Virus record (IMG/VR): IMGVR_UViG_3300001798_000003
Location: 1 to 37,724 of that record
DNA from: a virus
Reading direction: 5' to 3' (one strand)
Length of the DNA stretch: 37,724 bases
Numbering within the stretch: the first letter of the stretch is position 1; each line of letters starts with the position of its first letter. A program made the position numbers and the translations under genes. Shown in pieces: positions 6,813-13,494 of the stretch. The notes under the pieces were generated by a model that ran no database searches, had not been told where the DNA came from, and saw nothing but the letters and a program-made list of their open reading frames with translations.

Positions 6813-7042
6813 ACAGCTTCCATTATAGGCTCTACTTTAGATTCATCTTTAGCTTGAGCCGTGGCTTGAGCTTCTTGCTGAGCTTTTACGTTATCCTCGA
6901 TTTGCCCAAGTTGCTTTTGGCATTGGAATAACATCTCTTTGGCCACAGGCAGTGGTGTGCCATTTTCAAAAAATATAAAGCCTTTTTTCCCATCTACAGT
7001 GTAGGAAAATAACTGCATGCCCATCATATTTTCAAACATCAA
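6809..7042 (-). CDS. Unknown late protein
   Basis: The protein has 77 residues. A methionine-rich start (MMFENMMGMQ) is followed by a strand pair FSYTVDGKKGFIFFENG and a long helix ending in alanine- and glutamine-rich residues. Starts at 7042 and 7039 are equally possible. It overlaps the downstream basic-protein gene by 4 bases. No family is recognised; its location is between structural genes. Confidence 0.55.
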   Translation of the reverse strand: MMFENMMGMQLFSYTVDGKKGFIFFENGTPLPVAKEMLFQCQKQLGQIEDNVKAQQEAQATAQAKDESKVEPIMEAV

Positions 7043-7053
7043 CTCGTTCCTAT

Positions 7054-7305
7054 TTAAAAGTTTCTAAATTCATCTGTAGCTGCATCACTTGTGTAAATAC
7101 CCTCATCGTTTTTGAGACGGTTTTTACTCTTGAGCGATTGATTCAACGCTCCCATGAGTGCTTCTTTAGAATTTAAAATACAATGTCCAGCGGAATCTTT
7201 CAAAGATCTTTTGTCATATAAATTCATGACTTCTTTGACTTTTCCAGTGTGGGGGATTTCTCCCCCACTACCCATTCCATCATAGAGGGATGATTTCTTA
7301 GCCAT
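7054..7305 (-). CDS. Unknown late protein
   Basis: The 83-residue protein is hydrophilic, with an N-terminal MAKKSSLYDGMGSGGEIPHTG and a central helix. It overlaps the upstream HNH gene by 8 bases. The close spacing fits the late operon. Nothing in the sequence indicates a function. Confidence 0.5.
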   Translation of the reverse strand: MAKKSSLYDGMGSGGEIPHTGKVKEVMNLYDKRSLKDSAGHCILNSKEALMGALNQSLKSKNRLKNDEGIYTSDAATDEFRNF

Positions 7306-7915
7306 TAATTACCTCAACATGCTTCCATGTTTCATTATGCTTTATGCGAGATATCACTTTCGGTGAAACTCCAAACATCCTAGCGATTTCACTGCCTTGT
7401 ATTTTATCATTCAGCATAAACTTTATTTTTTCAACTTGTTCTTCAGTTAATTTAGCTACTTTTAGTTGGCTTCCATTAGGAGTATTTGATCTGCCTTTCT
7501 TTATTTTGTCTTGTGTATTTTCTTTATATGTTCCAAGCCACAAGTGCTCTGGATTTGTACATTTTGTGTTGTCACAAGTATGACAAACAAGAACCCCTTT
7601 TGGAATCGGCCCATTATGTACTATCCATGAGGCTCTATGAGCTTTAAGATAAGGACGAATTCCTAATATTGCATACCCTCGAACTACACATCCCTTCCAA
7701 TCCCAGCAGCCTTCCTGTTTAACAACATTCTTTTCATAATTTTTTTTTATTCTAGCAAGATTGGCTTCTTCTGATAGTTCAGAATTTTTTGTCCTACCCT
7801 TTAAACCCTTCCAACTCCTGCATTTAAAAGAGCAAAATCTAGGCGGTTTACCCTTATTGCATCTTCTCCACTTATATTTTTGCCCACATGTCTCGCACTC
7901 TGATATTCCGTGCAT
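7298..7915 (-). CDS. HNH homing endonuclease (first of three)
   Basis: The protein has 205 residues. An N-terminal zinc-binding pair (C7, C10, C28, C32) precedes an HNH region: CWDWKG at 70-75, AHRASWIVH at 92-100 and CHTCDNTKCTNPEHLWLG at 111-128. The C-terminal 50 residues (KLTEEQVEKIKFML to the end) form a helix-turn-helix of the type fused to HNH homing enzymes. Such genes spread by cutting alleles that lack them. It lies between the repeat-rich fibre gene and small late genes and uses the same strand. Nothing shows that it interrupts a coding sequence. Confidence 0.85.
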   Translation of the reverse strand: MHGISECETCGQKYKWRRCNKGKPPRFCSFKCRSWKGLKGRTKNSELSEEANLARIKKNYEKNVVKQEGCWDWKGCVVRGYAILGIRPYLKAHRASWIVHNGPIPKGVLVCHTCDNTKCTNPEHLWLGTYKENTQDKIKKGRSNTPNGSQLKVAKLTEEQVEKIKFMLNDKIQGSEIARMFGVSPKVISRIKHNETWKHVEVING

Positions 7916-7970
7916 ATAATCCTCCTATGGTTTAGGGACATTAAACCATAGGGAGTAATTAGAATCAAAC

Positions 7971-10346
7971 CTAGGTCTGCCGGACAATCAGATAGTCAAA
8001 TGTGGAGACGTCTGTAGCTACGGCAGCACCAGCTGCGCTATAAGCTGCGATGGTGAAGCTTGCGCCTGCGCTGATAGTAGTGATCGGGAATCCCAATGCT
8101 GGCGAGCCATTCAAGGCTGATCTTGTTACGAAGATCCTATCACCTGCTGCGATGTTGGTATTAGCCACGGTTACAGTTCCAGCAACAAGAGTAGCTCTGC
8201 CGATGAAGTCGGTTACTGCACCGCCATTCATCGAGATCTTAGTTGCAACTGATGTCAAGTTAAAGTCTGTAGCACAGTTTACAGCACCTGATCCTGCTGT
8301 AATATTGACCGCAGTAGCACCAGTTGTATTACCGATTGTAATAGTCTTAGCAGCGGCATCAGCTCCGATATTGATCGCGCCTGTTCCTGTGACAATCCCA
8401 AAACTTCCATTGGTTGTAGTCCAAGCACATGCTCCGCTACCAGAGTTGACATTAACGGCGGTTGCTCCTGTCACGTTACCGATAGTAATCGTTTTGGCAG
8501 CGGCATCAGCTCCGATGTTGATTGCGCCTGTTCCAGTAACAAGTCCAAATGTGCCATTAGTAGTGGTATATGTAGAGCCACCAGTTCCGGTATTGATATT
8601 CACGGCTGTTGCGCCTGTGATGTTACCGATAGTGATGGTCTTAGCAATTGCTGTACCAATGTTCAATGCACCTGTACCTGCATCGATTACAACACTTGTA
8701 GCGCCCGTTTGGTTACCAATTGTTATAGTCTTGGCGGCGGCATCAGCCCCGATGTTGATTGCACCTGTACCTGTAACTAAGCCAAAGCTACCGTTTGTGG
8801 TTGTCCAAGCACATGCCCCAGTTCCTGAGTTCACGTTGACGGCAGTCGCGCCAGTGATATTACCAATGGTAATCGTTTTCGCGGCGGCATCAGCCCCAAG
8901 GTTAATAGCTCCGGTACCAGTCACCAGGCCGAATGAACCATTAGTTGTCGTCCAAGCGCAAGCACCTGTGCCCGAATTGACGTTTACGGCTGTGGCACCA
9001 GTAACGTTACCGATAGTCACTGTGTGAGCAATGGCGTTCGTACCAATGTTAAGAGCGCCTGTACCACAGTTTACAACAACTGATGTAGCACCTGTAGAGT
9101 TACCAATGGTAATTGTATGTGCGGCGGCATCAGCTCCAATATTAATAGCTCCCGTACCAGTCACCAACGAGAACGTTCCGTTTGTAGTCGTATAGGTTGA
9201 ACCGCCTGTACCTGCTGTGATGTTAACCGCAGTCGCTCCAGTAGCATTACCAATGGTGATTGTTTTGGCAATCGCAGTACCGATATTGATTGCTCCTGTA
9301 CCCGAATCAACGGTAACGCTGGTTGCACCAGTCTGATTACCGATGACGATCGGTTGTGCAATTGCGTTGGCTCCGACTGAGATCCCTGCTGTTCCACCAT
9401 TAAGAACGACTTGTGTGGCGCCTGTAGAGTTACCCAAAGTAATTACTCGTGCGGCGGCACCTGTACCAATATTAATATTTTGAGCTACGGCATCATTGCC
9501 AATTGAGATCACGCCAGCCGAGGAATTAATCTCAACAACGCCTGCGCCATCGATAAGGACGGTATCGGCAGATGTTAAGGTGATGTCCCCTGCGCCTGTT
9601 GTTGCAACCGCAAATGATCCTGTACCTGTATTGATAGCTACCGCCGTTGCGCCTGTAACGTTACCAATGGTAATTACACGTGCACCGGCTCCAGTACCGA
9701 TATTTACTGCACCAGTTGAAGCATCAGAGGCCAGGTTAAGAGCTGTTGCGCCAGTAGTGATGGTTGCGCTTGCAGTGCCTGTGATGAGACCTGAGAAATT
9801 AGCTGTTGTACCAATAACCGCAGTAAATGACCCAGCAGCTGGAGTTGTACCACCGATTGCTGGAGGAGCTGCAAATACCGCAGCGAGGTTAGATGGTTGT
9901 ACTGCAAGAGCCGTGACCCCAGGGACTGTTGCTGTTCCTGCTACGGCCTGCGCATCTGTAGCTAGGTTGGTAATCCCTGTAACGCCTGTTTGAGCAATAG
10001 GGGCTCCGGCTACGGCTACGGAATTGATATAGGTGAAAACGTCATTAGCTGTGCCAACATAGTATGCGGCAGGAGCTGTTCCTGTAGAGAGTTCTGCATA
10101 AGTAGCAAGTTCAACTATACCTGTTGAGGTTGTTGTTGCTACTGGGTTTGCTCCAACATCCCAGATGCCGTTACCAGTAGTTTCATAGATAACAGGTGGA
10201 TTTACAGAGCCATCAGACCATCGAGTTCCGATAGGATAAATGTCATTAGTTGTAGGAGCACGATTAGCAGTGATGAGGACAGGGTTTTGAAAGAAGTTGA
10301 TGCCTGTATATCCGAGTGGGTTTTGACCCATTGAATTTGATGTCAT
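7971..10346 (-). CDS. Repeat-rich tail fibre protein
   Basis: This 791-residue protein has three parts. Residues 1-190 form an N-terminal attachment part, with a late GGTTPAAGSFT motif common in fibres. Residues about 190-700 hold eleven variants of a unit containing T-I-T-I-G-N-x-T-G-A-T-A-V, usually followed by G-T-G-A-x-N-I-G. The last 90 residues are a beta domain ending DVSTFDYLIVRQT, like many fibre tips. The repeats predict a long triple-stranded beta fibre. Some units carry an extra ACAWTTTNGSFGLV-like insert. The gene has its own leader (10347-10450) shared with the capsid gene, which suggests strong late expression. The ligand is unknown. Confidence 0.75.
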   Translation of the reverse strand: MTSNSMGQNPLGYTGINFFQNPVLITANRAPTTNDIYPIGTRWSDGSVNPPVIYETTGNGIWDVGANPVATTTSTGIVELATYAELSTGTAPAAYYVGTANDVFTYINSVAVAGAPIAQTGVTGITNLATDAQAVAGTATVPGVTALAVQPSNLAAVFAAPPAIGGTTPAAGSFTAVIGTTANFSGLITGTASATITTGATALNLASDASTGAVNIGTGAGARVITIGNVTGATAVAINTGTGSFAVATTGAGDITLTSADTVLIDGAGVVEINSSAGVISIGNDAVAQNINIGTGAAARVITLGNSTGATQVVLNGGTAGISVGANAIAQPIVIGNQTGATSVTVDSGTGAINIGTAIAKTITIGNATGATAVNITAGTGGSTYTTTNGTFSLVTGTGAINIGADAAAHTITIGNSTGATSVVVNCGTGALNIGTNAIAHTVTIGNVTGATAVNVNSGTGACAWTTTNGSFGLVTGTGAINLGADAAAKTITIGNITGATAVNVNSGTGACAWTTTNGSFGLVTGTGAINIGADAAAKTITIGNQTGATSVVIDAGTGALNIGTAIAKTITIGNITGATAVNINTGTGGSTYTTTNGTFGLVTGTGAINIGADAAAKTITIGNVTGATAVNVNSGSGACAWTTTNGSFGIVTGTGAINIGADAAAKTITIGNTTGATAVNITAGSGAVNCATDFNLTSVATKISMNGGAVTDFIGRATLVAGTVTVANTNIAAGDRIFVTRSALNGSPALGFPITTISAGASFTIAAYSAAGAAVATDVSTFDYLIVRQT
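8280..9780 (-). repeat. Coding tandem repeats of the fibre gene
   Basis: About 1.5 kb of imperfect tandem repeats encode eleven TIGN-x-TGA units. Some neighbouring units are nearly identical at DNA level, which allows unequal recombination and change in fibre length. Boundaries are approximate, taken from the first and last recognisable units. Confidence 0.8.
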
Positions 10347-10417
10347 AGTTCGAACCTAAGTAAAAATTTCAGACTAAAATTGTTACGAAGGCGAACGTAG
10401 CTACAGCCTACAGGATC

Positions 10418-10450
10418 AAGATAGCGACTTCTTGTTACGCTGAGCCCAAT
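10418..10450 (-). promoter_or_regulatory. Shared leader element upstream of the fibre gene
   Basis: This 33-base block matches 23288-23320 upstream of the capsid gene almost base for base (TCAGCGTAACA, then TCGCTATCTT on the minus strand). It contains a dyad CAAGA/TCTTG that appears as TAAGA/TCTTA in the other copy, a paired change that keeps the base pairing. Both genes also share an ACTTAGGTTC-like sequence just before the ATG. The block is likely a late promoter or RNA leader element. The rest of 10347-10548 contains no gene. Confidence 0.55.
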
Positions 10451-10502
10451 GTACAAAATAAAGTTTTAGATTGCTACGAAAAATTAATCCATATTGCCAG
10501 GA

Positions 10503-10514
10503 ATTGTGCACAAT
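10503..10514. promoter_or_regulatory. Palindrome upstream of the RHH/zinc-ribbon gene
   Basis: ATTGTGCACAAT is a perfect 12-base palindrome ending 34 bases before the start of a ribbon-helix-helix protein. Such proteins commonly repress their own gene through short palindromes, so this is a candidate operator. Confidence 0.4.
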
Positions 10515-10548
10515 GATAAGTTGTTAGCCTCAAATAAGAGAGTAAAAT

Positions 10549-10824
10549 ATGCAGAAGATAACAGAAAAATATTTAGCTATTCGGATAGATGGAGACCTTC
10601 ATCGCAGAGCAAAATTGCAAGCCTATAAAGAAGGTAAGAGCATCCAAGAATGGCTAGCCCATGTCATAGAGAATAAGTTGAAGGATAAACGCTCTACATG
10701 TATTCGTCTTTGTGAAGCTTGTGGCAAATGGAATTTGAAAGGGACTCAAATGGCTATGATCGGTAAATGTGAAGAATGTGGTCATGATGATATCGCTGTG
10801 TTTCCTTGTTGGGAGAAAAAATGA
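10549..10824 (+). CDS. Ribbon-helix-helix protein with C-terminal zinc ribbon
   Basis: The protein has 91 residues. Residues 7-45 have the Arc/MetJ pattern: a strand (YLAIRIDG), then two helices (LHRRAKLQAYKEGKSIQEWL and the following segment). The C-terminal half has C55xxC58 and C74xxC77, a zinc ribbon. RHH dimers bind short palindromes through the strand, and a palindrome lies just upstream. The fusion suggests a regulator with a second DNA- or protein-binding surface. It opens a plus-strand island inside the minus-strand late operon. The gene at 30819 has the reverse order (Cys-rich part, then RHH). Confidence 0.65.
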   Translation: MQKITEKYLAIRIDGDLHRRAKLQAYKEGKSIQEWLAHVIENKLKDKRSTCIRLCEACGKWNLKGTQMAMIGKCEECGHDDIAVFPCWEKK

Positions 10825-11060
10825 AGAAATATCCTTCTCAAGAAGAAATTGATGAATTACATAGACTAATTCTTGTCTTTGCCATCGCAAATGGTTGGAG
10901 CAGATCTGCCGTTTTAGCTTTTTTAAAGATTTCTTTTGTTGGGACTATGGCAATGGCAAATTATTCTGATGAATTTTTCGACAAAACATGTGAAAGGATG
11001 AAGGAGAAATTTAAAAATCATCCTATGAGAAATTCACAAAAAAGGGAGAAAAATGACTGA
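10821..11060 (+). CDS. Unknown small helical protein
   Basis: The 79-residue protein starts at an ATG at 10821 that overlaps the previous stop (ATGA), with GGGAG ahead; an earlier in-frame start at 10806 is less likely. The sequence is helical, with a hydrophobic middle (ILVFAIANGWSRSAVLAFLKISF) that is too polar for a sure membrane helix. The basic C-terminus ends in KREKND. It overlaps the alpha-CTD-like gene by 8 bases. No family is recognised. Confidence 0.55.
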   Translation: MKKYPSQEEIDELHRLILVFAIANGWSRSAVLAFLKISFVGTMAMANYSDEFFDKTCERMKEKFKNHPMRNSQKREKND

Positions 11061-11472
11061 AAAAATCATAACGATTCTTGATTTAAAAATAAGAGATGCA
11101 AATTTTTCTGCTAGAACAGAGAACTGTTTAAGGAGAATTAATATCCTTACGATTAATGATTTAATAAAATGGACTTCTTCTGAATTAATGAAGGAAAGGA
11201 ATTTTGGCAAAAGATCATTATTTGAAATTAGATTATTTTTAAATGAAAGAGGACTTTGTTTGGCTGATGAGACCAAGATGAAGGAAAGAATTAGCAAAAT
11301 TCCGTACAGTTTGGCCAATGTGAAAATGCAAATAGAAGAAATTGAAAACCTTGCATGGAATCTTAAAAAACATTTTATAGAATTAGAAAAAGAACTAGTA
11401 GATATTCAAAAGATTCAGGAATTTCTTTCACAAGAAAAAACGCAAGAAGATGAAGCGAAGGAAAGAGATTGA
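11053..11472 (+). CDS. RNA polymerase alpha-CTD-like DNA-binding protein with coiled coil
   Basis: The protein has 139 residues. Residues about 7-70 follow the C-terminal domain of the bacterial RNA polymerase alpha subunit: ILDLKIRDANFSARTENCL, a helix TINDLIKWTSSEL, then NFGKRSLFEIRLFL. Aligned by eye with E. coli, the UP-element-contact residues R265, N268, C269, G296, S299 and E302 correspond to R21, N24, C25, G52, S55 and E58; K298 is R54. The rest (90-139) is a charged coiled coil, and there is no alpha N-terminal domain. It could compete with host alpha-CTD on promoters, recruit other factors through the coiled coil, or bind UP-like DNA on its own. It lies in a plus-strand island with other small regulators. 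Confidence 0.7.
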   Translation: MTEKIITILDLKIRDANFSARTENCLRRINILTINDLIKWTSSELMKERNFGKRSLFEIRLFLNERGLCLADETKMKERISKIPYSLANVKMQIEEIENLAWNLKKHFIELEKELVDIQKIQEFLSQEKTQEDEAKERD

Positions 11473-11521
11473 TCTTAAATGTCTGAATATTATAGACTAG
11501 TGATATACAAGGAGAGAGGTT

Positions 11522-11707
11522 ATGGAATGGACACAATTTCTAATTTTGATCGTGACTTTTGCGGGCTTATTTTTTTGGAACAGATCAGAATCACGTTCAG
11601 ATAATCGAGAATTAAGAGCAGAAACAATGGTGATCCTGCGAGCAATAGAAACCGAAATGAAGGACTTCCACGGTAGACTTTGCGCCATTGAAGAGAGTAG
11701 AAAATGA
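11522..11707 (+). CDS. FHGRLC-family small membrane protein (member 2)
   Basis: The protein has 61 residues. Residues about 5-19 form a short transmembrane helix (QFLILIVTFAGLFFW). NRSESRSDNREL follows, then a helix and MKDFHGRLCAIEE. It is most like the genes at 3509 and 23366. A GGAGAGAGG ribosome site precedes the ATG. It is the first of five overlapping small membrane-protein genes (to 12284), joined to the next by ATGA. Function unknown. Confidence 0.7.
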   Translation: MEWTQFLILIVTFAGLFFWNRSESRSDNRELRAETMVILRAIETEMKDFHGRLCAIEESRK

Positions 11708-11877
11708 ACTGGACAATGGCTCTCGAAATCGTAGGATTTATCGGCGGCATAGCAACATTTATTGGGTTAATGTTGGCCCCTATGTTTTATCTTGGATCAA
11801 AAATAGATGGAATCCATAAAGACTTGAGCGAAATCAATGGCAGACTTTGCACATTAGAGGAAAGGAGTAAGAAATGA
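11704..11877 (+). CDS. FHGRLC-family small membrane protein (member 3, diverged)
   Basis: The 57-residue protein begins MNWTMALEIV and has a transmembrane stretch at about residues 6-30 (glycine-rich, GFIGGIATFIGLMLAPMF). It ends DLSEINGRLCTLEERSKK. The motif keeps G-R-L-C-x-L-E-E, but F-H is replaced by I-N. The start overlaps the previous stop by ATGA. It is probably a diverged duplicate of its neighbour at 11522. Confidence 0.65.
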   Translation: MNWTMALEIVGFIGGIATFIGLMLAPMFYLGSKIDGIHKDLSEINGRLCTLEERSKK

Positions 11878-11948
11878 TCTGGCCTATTATTTTATGTATC
11901 TTGATCTTATCTTGGGGAATTTATTGGAGTGTCCCTCATGGAAAATAA
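11874..11948 (+). CDS. Very short membrane peptide
   Basis: A 24-residue reading frame is almost entirely one hydrophobic helix (IWPIILCILILSWGIYW). It begins inside the previous gene's stop (ATGA) after AAGGAGT and overlaps the next start by 11 bases. A frame this short would be weak alone, but exact coupling on both sides in a run of membrane proteins makes it plausible. Confidence 0.45.
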   Translation: MIWPIILCILILSWGIYWSVPHGK

Positions 11949-12084
11949 GGTTAATTGGGAAAAAATCGGCATATATTTTGTTGCTGTAGCTACATTTTTC
12001 ACAATCATGATCTATTTAGCTGACATGAAGGAAAGAATTGCTAAGCTCGAAGTTAAAGTTGAACATCTTGAGGTAAAGAAATGA
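11938..12084 (+). CDS. Small membrane protein with coiled-coil tail
   Basis: The protein has 48 residues. Residues about 10-28 form one membrane helix (IGIYFVAVATFFTIMIYLA). A heptad tail follows (MKERIAKLEVKVEHLEVKK). The layout resembles the FHGRLC proteins but the motif is missing. Its stop overlaps the next ATG (ATGA). A role in a membrane complex with its neighbours is inferred from coupling alone. Confidence 0.55.
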   Translation: MENKVNWEKIGIYFVAVATFFTIMIYLADMKERIAKLEVKVEHLEVKK

Positions 12085-12284
12085 AAAAGTTTTATATGGT
12101 TATTTTAATGATTTTGACTGTCATGAATACTTATATGGCTATAGCTCAATATCGTGGGCAATCAGAATTCATGCATGAACATTTTTACGAGATCGCAACA
12201 ACTCTTAAGATCATGAAAAAGAATCAGGATACGATGTTTTTCGATGTGAAAATGATGAAAGCGCATGAAGGACTCGGCTTATGA
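12081..12284 (+). CDS. Small membrane protein, last of the cassette
   Basis: The 67-residue protein has a hydrophobic N-terminal helix (FYMVILMILTVMNTYMAIA) that could be a signal anchor, followed by a polar helical part rich in methionine and histidine. It is coupled to the preceding gene by ATGA. Its end overlaps the convergent late gene by 6 bases. A plain type II membrane protein or inner-membrane spanin-like role is possible, but no pairing partner is shown. Confidence 0.55.
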   Translation: MKKFYMVILMILTVMNTYMAIAQYRGQSEFMHEHFYEIATTLKIMKKNQDTMFFDVKMMKAHEGLGL

Positions 12285-12920
12285 AATGCGTTGATACGGA
12301 TAGCCACCTTGACGAATCAATTCATAAAAGGCCGCCCCCAGTGATGGAATCTTACCTTGCCACCACTTTCCAAAACGATTCTCGCCTTTTGTCTTCGCGG
12401 GAATTGCGCCTTGTTGAAACACGCGGAAAACTCCAGGTGGAACGCCTTGATATCCATAAACAGCTCCTGATTGGAATCGGACTAGGAGTGAGCCGCTCTT
12501 TGGATTGTAGTTGAATCCGTAGATGTTACTCGAATCGATAGGCGCTTGTTGAATGCCTCCTTCTTGACCTCTGAGACCTTGAGGCATTGTCCTATTGAGA
12601 CGATCCAATGTTGATTGGAGCATCTCTGGATTCTGCAAGATAGAGTTGAGAGCAGGGTCTGGATAAGTACGAAGATAATTGACAAAGGCATCTTCTTGGC
12701 CGCCAGCTAGAATCCAAAGTAGTTCGGCTCCTACAGGTATTGGAGCTTCAACTTGCGGCTCTCCTTGAGCAGGTTCTTGACCTGCTTGACCTTCCATGAG
12801 AAAGTTCATGGTTTCGGTTAAGAAGTTAGCTACTTCTTGAGCTTCCGCATCATCCAATTCATCGAATGATCCTTCGATTTGATCTATGAATTGAATAAGC
12901 AATCGCAGAAGTTCATCCAC
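12279..12920 (-). CDS. KTSC-domain late protein
   Basis: The protein has 213 residues. The N-terminal 100 residues are acidic and helical. Residues about 128-190 match the KTSC domain: SSNIYGFNYNPKSGSLLVRF, then GAVYGYQGVPPGVFRVFQQG. This small beta domain is found in phage and bacterial proteins and is thought to bind nucleic acid or partners; its role in virions is not settled. The gene lies at the start-to-stop junction (ATGA) with the ejection-type gene upstream, so a place in the injected complex is possible. Confidence 0.65.
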   Translation of the reverse strand: MDELLRLLIQFIDQIEGSFDELDDAEAQEVANFLTETMNFLMEGQAGQEPAQGEPQVEAPIPVGAELLWILAGGQEDAFVNYLRTYPDPALNSILQNPEMLQSTLDRLNRTMPQGLRGQEGGIQQAPIDSSNIYGFNYNPKSGSLLVRFQSGAVYGYQGVPPGVFRVFQQGAIPAKTKGENRFGKWWQGKIPSLGAAFYELIRQGGYPYQRIS

Positions 12921-13485
12921 CTTGGCCTCTCATTTGCCTTAGCGCTTCGGTAAGCTGCTGCATGGTCGACAGTAAAGCTGCTTTACCTTGACCGCCTTGT
13001 TGAGATTCTTCGAATTGACGGGTCAATTCTTCTCTAGAAAGTTCAGATTTAGGTTTTTTAGAACGTAATCTTTCATTAAATGCTTGGAGAGTAGCTTGTC
13101 TTTTTTCTTCATCGGTTAATGTAGGTTCTTGTTCTTGGGATGGCCTTCTTTCAGAGCCTATTCCTAATGCTCCTCCTAAAAGTGCAGATGCTCCTCCTTT
13201 CAATATTTTTCCTGGAATAGCCGCATTTGCCACCTGACTTCTAGTTGCCATTTCGTCAGGTCTTAATGTTCCTTCGGCAGCTCTAGATTCTTGCTGTTGT
13301 TTAAAATCTTTTTGAGCACTGTTTTCAAATTTATCAATGAGATAATCCAATGCGCGATTAGCATCTACTCCATAACTCAAAGCTTTAGAGAAATAATTCT
13401 CAAAACCAGGGTTTGCTTTCGCAAGAGCTTTCCTAGCCAAAGAAGCTGGCAAATATTTTAAAACTCCAAAAATAGCAGAAGCCAT
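12913..13485 (-). CDS. Probable ejection or internal virion protein
   Basis: The 190-residue protein is helical and alanine-, glutamine- and arginine-rich. A central glycine-rich patch (GGASALLGGALGIG) resembles membrane-inserting segments of podovirus ejection proteins. A charged region with TRQFEESQQGGQGK follows. It sits in a run of three such genes after the tail genes. A TCTCC-complement ribosome site lies before the ATG. The family was not recognised. Confidence 0.5.
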   Translation of the reverse strand: MASAIFGVLKYLPASLARKALAKANPGFENYFSKALSYGVDANRALDYLIDKFENSAQKDFKQQQESRAAEGTLRPDEMATRSQVANAAIPGKILKGGASALLGGALGIGSERRPSQEQEPTLTDEEKRQATLQAFNERLRSKKPKSELSREELTRQFEESQQGGQGKAALLSTMQQLTEALRQMRGQGG

Positions 13486-13494
13486 ATTTTCTCC

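Noticed and set aside
8050-9027. A 325-codon open frame on the plus strand opposite the fibre repeats
   Set aside because: It is the complement of a repeated, low-complexity coding sequence; the open frame follows from repeat composition and has no ribosome site.
8280-9780. Possible CRISPR-like array
   Set aside because: Units are in-frame coding repeats of varied sequence without constant-length spacers, and no cas genes are present.
9496-9993. A 165-codon plus-strand frame opposite the fibre gene
   Set aside because: Same repeat-driven shadow; the protein would be a run of Ala, Pro and Val without structure.
10347-10548. tRNA or other structured RNA in the 200-base gap before the plus-strand island
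   Set aside because: No cloverleaf can be drawn; the visible structure is the shared leader and the 12-base palindrome.
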